From Bradymonadales bacterium (GTDB taxonomy: Bacteria; Bdellovibrionota; UBA2394), in assembly GCA_007693605.1 (NCBI GenBank), contig REDG01000060.1:1-37005 (forward strand): DNA of 37,005 bases, read 5' to 3'. A program made the position numbers and the translations under genes. Position 1 is the stretch's first letter. Every line of letters starts with the position of its first letter. Shown here piece by piece: positions 33,294-37,005 of the stretch. The notes below the pieces were generated by a model. It was not told the origin of the DNA and made no database searches. It saw nothing but the letters and a program-made list of their open reading frames with translations.

Positions 33294-34462
33294 GTTCACA
33301 TCAGCCCTGGGGAGCGAGTTCTTATTCTCGGTGTTTTGAGGAGTCTGCGACTTTGGGTTTGGCCGCCAAGGCCAAAAGTCTTCAGGCGGCGGGGCGCTCC
33401 ATCATCAATTTTTCAGTGGGCGAGCCGGATTTCAATACGCCGAGCGAGGTGATCTCGGCCGCCATGAAAGCCGCAGAGCGGGGGGAGACAAAGTACACGG
33501 CGGTGTCGGGCACGATGGCCGCGAGACAGGCCGTCGCGAATCGTTTGTCAGAGGATTATCAGTGCCCGTTTGAGGCTTCAGAGGTGATGCTCTCAACGGG
33601 GGGAAAGCAGGCGATCTTTCATGTGATGCAGGCGATTTTGGAGCCAGGGGACGAGGTCTTGTTGCCCAGCCCTTATTGGACATCTTTTCCTGAGATGCTG
33701 AAGATGCTGGGGGCGAAGCCTGTCATTCTGCCGCACCGAGAGGGGCGCTTAGAGGCGAGTGATCTTGCCGCTGCGATCAGTTCACGAACGAGAATGTTTA
33801 TTTTTAATAACCCCGCCAACCCCCACGGGGTTGTTTATCACCCCAAAGAGATTGAAAGCTTCTTGGATGTGATCGAAGAGCATCCGATCTGGCTCCTCAG
33901 TGACGACACTTACTATCAGCTGACCTACGAGCAAGATTTCGTCTCGGCGATCTCGCTTCGACCCTCATTCAAGCCGAGAACGGCCGTGATTGGCTCACTA
34001 AGTAAGTCTTATGCCATGACGGGCTGGCGTCTTGGCTGGGCGATTCTTCCGCCAGAGATTCATCGAGCGGCGGTGAAGATTCAAGGCCAGGTGACCAGTG
34101 GGCCCAACTCCATTTCTCAGGCTGCGGCGATCGAGGCCCTCGGCCCCTCCAACCACTGGGCGAAAGACTTTCGAGAGAGCTTTCGAGCTCGCCTGCAGTT
34201 CTTAAAGCAAGAGCTGAAGAGGGAGCTGCCCGAACTGGAGTATATGCCCCCTCAGGGCGCTTTTTACTGCTTTCTGAAGTTGGGAGGGGTTTTGAAGAAG
34301 GAGTCAGTTGCTGAGTTTTGTGCGAGAGCCCTAGAGGAATGGGGTGTTTGTTTGGTGCCCGGAGAGGCCTTTGGAGCGGAGGCCTTCGCTCGTCTCAGTT
34401 ATGCACTTTCAGAGGAGGAGATCGCAGAGGGAATCAAAAGGCTTCGACAGGCGCTTTCATGA
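33290..34462 (+). CDS. class I/II PLP-dependent aminotransferase (AspB-like)
   Basis: The 390-residue enzyme is of the aspartate aminotransferase class. It has SVGEPDFNTP, the YTAVSGTMAARQAVA region, and FNNPANPHGVVY for cofactor contacts. The PLP lysine is in GSLSKSYAMTGWRLGW and the substrate arginine in ARLSYALSEEE. Where relatives often have SDEIYE it reads SDDTYYQLTY. The start is TTG 33290 overlapping the coaD stop, with GGGGAG five bases upstream. Amino-acid specificity cannot be fixed from sequence; aspartate or a prephenate-type substrate is likely. Confidence 0.92.
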   Translation: MSSHQPWGASSYSRCFEESATLGLAAKAKSLQAAGRSIINFSVGEPDFNTPSEVISAAMKAAERGETKYTAVSGTMAARQAVANRLSEDYQCPFEASEVMLSTGGKQAIFHVMQAILEPGDEVLLPSPYWTSFPEMLKMLGAKPVILPHREGRLEASDLAAAISSRTRMFIFNNPANPHGVVYHPKEIESFLDVIEEHPIWLLSDDTYYQLTYEQDFVSAISLRPSFKPRTAVIGSLSKSYAMTGWRLGWAILPPEIHRAAVKIQGQVTSGPNSISQAAAIEALGPSNHWAKDFRESFRARLQFLKQELKRELPELEYMPPQGAFYCFLKLGGVLKKESVAEFCARALEEWGVCLVPGEAFGAEAFARLSYALSEEEIAEGIKRLRQALS

Positions 34463-34508
34463 TCTGTTCTGTTGACAAGCCATGGCTTTTGCGAGAATTG
34501 GAGTGGAA

Positions 34509-34781
34509 ATGTCTAGAGTATGTGAGTTAACAGGAAAACGGGGTTTGGTCGGTAATACCGTGTCAAATGCCAACAATAAGAGGCGAACCAAGTCTTTTGT
34601 CAATTTGACCGAGAAAAGCTATTTGGTGCCCGAAGCTAAGAGAAAGCTACGGGTTCGACTTTCAAATCGGGCGATTCGAACGGTCGACAAGCTTGGGGGT
34701 TTGTTGCCGGCGTGTAGGAAGTACGAAGAGAGTTTATCTCCTCGATTGAGCAAGCTTTTAAGGAGTGTAAAAAATGGCTAG
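34509..34781 (+). CDS. rpmB: 50S ribosomal protein L28
   Basis: The protein starts [20 protein letters not shown], the standard L28 N-terminus, so ATG 34509 is the start and nine in-frame codons before it are not used; TTGGAGTGGAA lies just upstream. It has 90 residues, slightly longer than usual at the C-terminus. It has only single cysteines, not the CxxC pairs of zinc-binding L28. A TTGACA at 34472-34477 may be part of its promoter, though no good -10 follows. The rpsR gene overlaps its end by eight bases. Confidence 0.95.
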   Translation: MSRVCELTGKRGLVGNTVSNANNKRRTKSFVNLTEKSYLVPEAKRKLRVRLSNRAIRTVDKLGGLLPACRKYEESLSPRLSKLLRSVKNG

Positions 34782-35085
34782 AGATTTTTCTTCATCTCAG
34801 GACGACTCAAGAAGGTCGTCGAGAGATGGACAGCGCGGAGGTCGTGGGGGAAAGAAACCCAAGAGATCTTCTGGCGGCTTTCGAAAGCGAAGACCTCCGG
34901 CGAGTTTAAGGTTCGACTATAAGAATGTTCAGGACTTGATTCCTTTCATCACTGAAGAAGGAAAGATCATGCCTGGCAGAGTGTCTGGTTTAAATGCGAA
35001 TCAGCAGCGGCAACTCACCACCGCCATCAAGAGAGCAAGAAATATTGGATTTCTGAGTGCGGTTGGTCGAACAAGTATTCACTAA
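34774..35085 (+). CDS. rpsR: 30S ribosomal protein S18
   Basis: The C-terminal two thirds match S18: [40 protein letters not shown] and [13 protein letters not shown]. The N-terminus is an unusually long basic and serine-rich tail ([20 protein letters not shown]) of about 40 residues, making 103 residues in all. It contains no cysteine. Its start ATG 34774 lies inside rpmB (eight-base overlap). Most genomes keep rpsR with rpsF and rplI; pairing with rpmB is typical of cysteine-free ribosomal paralogue clusters, though it can also be the only copy. Confidence 0.93.
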   Translation: MARDFSSSQDDSRRSSRDGQRGGRGGKKPKRSSGGFRKRRPPASLRFDYKNVQDLIPFITEEGKIMPGRVSGLNANQQRQLTTAIKRARNIGFLSAVGRTSIH

Positions 35086-35155
35086 AGAATTTTGGTTTTG
35101 AATGAAACAAGAGGCGGCTCTTTCGCGATGATCTTGTTCACACTCAAGAACTCGA

Positions 35156-35239
35156 GCCGGTATGGCGGAATTGGCAGACGCGTCAGACTCAAAATCTGAT
35201 GCCCGCAAGGGCGTGTCCGTTCGACCCGGACTACCGGCA
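35156..35239 (+). tRNA. tRNA-Leu, anticodon CAA
   Basis: The acceptor stem GCCGGTA (35156-35162) pairs with TACCGGC (35232-35238), followed by discriminator A. The anticodon stem TCAGA/TCTGA encloses the loop CTCAAAA, giving anticodon CAA for leucine UUG codons. A long variable arm (CCCGCAAGGG) and a T arm GTCCG-TTCGACC-CGGAC follow, as expected for class II tRNA. The terminal CCA is not encoded. Length is 84 nt. Confidence 0.95.
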
Positions 35240-35322
35240 GTTTCTTTCACAGAATTTATATCTGCGATCGTACGGAAGTATTACAAGTCGCTCCTTCCTG
35301 CTTGCCCCCTCTTAAGCTGATT

Positions 35323-35379
35323 ATTGTCTGGGCGAAACAGAAGTGTGCTTAGCACGAGACAATCACGCTGCCGTGGCAG
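35323..35379. repeat. cluster of short hairpins after tRNA-Leu
   Basis: Between the tRNA and the toxin-antitoxin genes lie nested dyads. ATTGTCT (35323-35329) pairs with AGACAAT (35357-35363) and encloses GTGC-TTA-GCAC (35345-35355). Next comes CTGCC-GT-GGCAG (35368-35379). No T-run follows, so they are not ordinary terminators. They could be regulatory, recombination-related or part of a small RNA. Nothing else is seen in 35240-35511. Confidence 0.4.
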
Positions 35380-35511
35380 ATCCTAATCAACGATAAAGAC
35401 TCAATCCCTCACTCACCCAGATCATCAGGCCCATAGCCTACGAAAAATAGTGTTTCAATCTTTCATTTCACTGCATTTCAAAACTTGGTAACTTTCTGGC
35501 AACAGGTCCGA

Positions 35512-35901
35512 TTAAATCTTTTGATGAATTTGCTTTGGTTCAAATTCGAAGATAATTTTGTCATATAAGGCTTTAGGCTGAAACCGCTCGCGCTTCCCAT
35601 CTTTCACAGACTTTAACTTAATGAGACCCAAGCTTTCGAGAGCTTTGGCATCCCTCAGAACATTGGCTTGATCCTTACTCAAAACATCGGCCAGCTCGTA
35701 CAGAGAAGAAGGCTTATGCTCCACGATACCGGCAAAAACTTCAAATCGACTTTTTGAAATCAGCTTCATCATTGTATCCAGACTGTCGCAAAGCATTTCA
35801 TTGCCTCTCACATAGGGCTTCCCAGTCGTCATCACTTCCTTCAATTTATCGAAAGCTACAGCCTTTGGGTTATGCTTAAATCGAAATGTAAAAGTCTTCA
35901 T
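35512..35901 (-). CDS. HVO_A0114-type DNA-binding protein, putative antitoxin
   Basis: The 129-residue protein has a winged-helix region: LYELADVLSKDQANVLRDAK for the recognition part and LESLGLIKLKSVKDGKRERF for the wing. The N-terminal half (FEVFAGIVEHKPSS, MMKLISKSRF) matches the HVO_A0114/ArsR-like antitoxin-associated regulators. It overlaps the upstream toxin gene by four bases (ATGA), which is typical of a toxin-antitoxin operon with the toxin first. It probably neutralises the toxin and represses the operon. Family assignment is from pattern recognition. Confidence 0.75.
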   Translation of the reverse strand: MKTFTFRFKHNPKAVAFDKLKEVMTTGKPYVRGNEMLCDSLDTMMKLISKSRFEVFAGIVEHKPSSLYELADVLSKDQANVLRDAKALESLGLIKLKSVKDGKRERFQPKALYDKIIFEFEPKQIHQKI

Positions 35902-36230
35902 ATGTCTATATCCTCCGCAAATTTTCCAAAATGTTCTTTAACACACTTAAAGAATAGTCTCTTCGCTTGATCCACCGAAACCCATTCAAATGGCTTACCT
36001 TCTAGCTCATCATCGATATGAATGTGCGGCCCTTTCGGCGGATGTGAATCGAATAAGACCCGTCGCTCAGGGGCCTCTGGATCGAAGGCAATCCAGCTAA
36101 ATCTATGGCCACCAGGAAAGTCTTTCGTGTTTACCCTTGGAATCTTGTACAAATCCATAAAAACCACCAAGATTTCTCCACTTTTGAGCACAATCGAAAA
36201 ACGAATCTCAAAGATCAATTCAGCATCCAC
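35898..36230 (-). CDS. TumE-family toxin (DUF6516-like)
   Basis: The 110-residue protein contains GGHRFSWIAFD, RRVLFDSHPPKGPHIHIDD and EWVSVDQAKRLFFKCVKEHF, which fit the DUF6516/TumE toxin pattern of an aspartate followed by PKGPHxHxDD. The mechanism of this family is not established from sequence, though the conserved histidines suggest a nuclease or hydrolase. The start is GTG 36230; later TTG or ATG codons in the first 25 residues are alternatives. It forms a coupled pair with the HTH protein downstream. AT-rich palindromes upstream may be its operator. Confidence 0.7.
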   Translation of the reverse strand: MDAELIFEIRFSIVLKSGEILVVFMDLYKIPRVNTKDFPGGHRFSWIAFDPEAPERRVLFDSHPPKGPHIHIDDELEGKPFEWVSVDQAKRLFFKCVKEHFGKFAEDIDI

Positions 36231-36244
36231 ACATGAACGCTAAC

Positions 36245-36254
36245 ACATATATGT
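36245..36254. promoter_or_regulatory. palindrome upstream of the toxin gene, possible operator
   Basis: ACATATATGT is a perfect 10-bp palindrome 15 bases upstream of the toxin start codon. It lies where an autoregulating antitoxin would bind. Inferred from position only. Confidence 0.3.
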
Positions 36255-36358
36255 ATCATACTACAACTATTTGGAGGCCTTGAGAAGCCCCCAACTCTAC
36301 GCGCTTTTGGCTAGCTTTAAGAGGGTCTAGAGGGGGTCGGCGGGGTGCCAGCCCGACG

Positions 36359-36377
36359 GTCATAGGGCGCCTATGAC
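36359..36377. promoter_or_regulatory. dyad symmetry GTCATAGG-GCG-CCTATGAC
   Basis: Perfect 8-bp arms around GCG, about 130 bp upstream of the toxin gene, in otherwise non-coding DNA. Possible operator or recombination site. Confidence 0.3.
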
Positions 36378-37005
36378 TTAACAAGCATTGTAAAACTTTT
36401 TTATTATGATCTTTAAAGCATAGATATGATGAACTCATGGCCGGCGGCAGTATGTCGAGCTGGAAGTTTCAATGCATATTCTTTAGTGGTCTCATCGAAA
36501 TGGGTGGCGGTCTTTGTGGCCCCTCCTTCGAGATCAGCTGTATCTTTTATTCTGTAGGTTGCGCAGTTCATGCTGATGTACTTGGCTTGCGTGGGCGGCC
36601 TCGGCCCCCGAAGTTCGTCAGGAATTGAGCTGAGCCAGAGTTGCCAGCCGACCGCTAGACGACCACTAAACTTACCTGAACTCGATGGGAAGTACGAACT
36701 TAGAACTCAGCCTCCAAAGCAGTTCAAGGAGGTCGATATTGGGAACATTGGGCTGAAGGTGGACGGCCGACTAGTTGCTCCGGACTCCAGTGGAACTGAA
36801 GCGCATGTATTTGGATTTCTTTGATGACCATAGAGAGATCGTCTGAGAAACTTTGAGAATGGAGAACCTCGCGCCAAGTTTAAAGAGGCAAAGGTTGCTG
36901 ATAGAGGGTTTTTTTTCCGGGTCAACAGACAGAGTTCGGGTCGAAAGGTATGGACTGCGGGCGTTTGACTGGAGGGGGTAACACTTAGGGATTTGGGGGA
37001 TCGGC
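36378..37005. other. region without recognisable genes
   Basis: Only short open frames occur here, for example 36437-36628 and 36570-36824 on the plus strand, with no family resemblance and poor codon patterns. The overlapping frames could be remains of a frameshifted gene, but I cannot support a call. Low coding density here contrasts sharply with the first 35 kb and suggests accessory or decaying DNA. Confidence 0.4.

Noticed and set aside
35108..35123. AAGAG-GCGG-CTCTT hairpin as a terminator after rpsR
   Set aside because: Only a five-base stem and no T-run after it.
34990..35250. Minus-strand open frame covering the tRNA
   Set aside because: It spans rpsR and the tRNA-Leu gene in antisense.
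36437..36824. Two short plus-strand frames that might be one frameshifted gene
   Set aside because: No family resemblance in either part, so a pseudogene call cannot be supported.

Overview
The window is one stretch of a Gram-negative bacterial chromosome with GC close to 50 percent. Coding density is very high up to about position 35,100 and low after that. Lipoproteins, outer-membrane beta-barrels, a FadL-like channel, an HtrA protease and DUF1844/DUF4340 proteins point to a diderm bacterium, most likely of the former deltaproteobacterial kind (Bdellovibrionota or a relative). That placement is an inference from gene families, not from a marker tree. Start codons are often GTG or TTG, and successive genes commonly overlap by four bases (ATGA, GTGA or TTGA), so translational coupling looks widespread.

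Layout. Positions 1-480 hold a doubtful partial frame and a small secreted protein. Positions 481-8187 form a leftward series: an acyl-CoA ligase, an M20 deacylase and an AstA-type arginine succinyltransferase (one coupled operon), then pyruvate kinase, phosphatidylserine decarboxylase, TrmB and a small barrel-like protein. A large lipoprotein with GLUG repeats lies at 8338-10869 (+). Positions 10834-14913 (-) encode a FadL-like channel, a large exported protein and a lipoprotein in one overlapping unit. An XRE-cupin regulator (15018-15593, +) faces a long leftward operon (15571-21914): ABC ATPase, permease, GldG-like protein, DUF4340, DUF1844 and HtrA. Next is a histidine kinase/response regulator pair (21996-25431, -), whose regulator lacks the sigma54-contacting GAFTGA loop.

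A dolichol-kinase-like membrane protein (25528-26232, +) is followed by about 460 bp of non-coding palindromic repeats. Related repeats in inverted orientation flank a small block holding an HNH endonuclease, an RluA-family pseudouridine synthase and PgeF (26631-29183). Then come CvpA, a CPBP protease-like protein, an exported protein of unknown function, enolase, CoaD, a class I aminotransferase, and a ribosomal pair, L28 and S18, that lacks zinc-binding cysteine pairs.

A tRNA-Leu(CAA) at 35156-35239 marks a change in character. Beyond it are hairpins, a two-gene toxin-antitoxin module of the TumE/HVO_A0114 type and about 750 bp without a recognisable gene, which resembles the edge of an accessory region. 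The most unusual items are the repeat-flanked block, the regulator without GAFTGA, the astA-deacylase-ligase operon, and two promoters placed so close to start codons that leaderless mRNAs are suggested.
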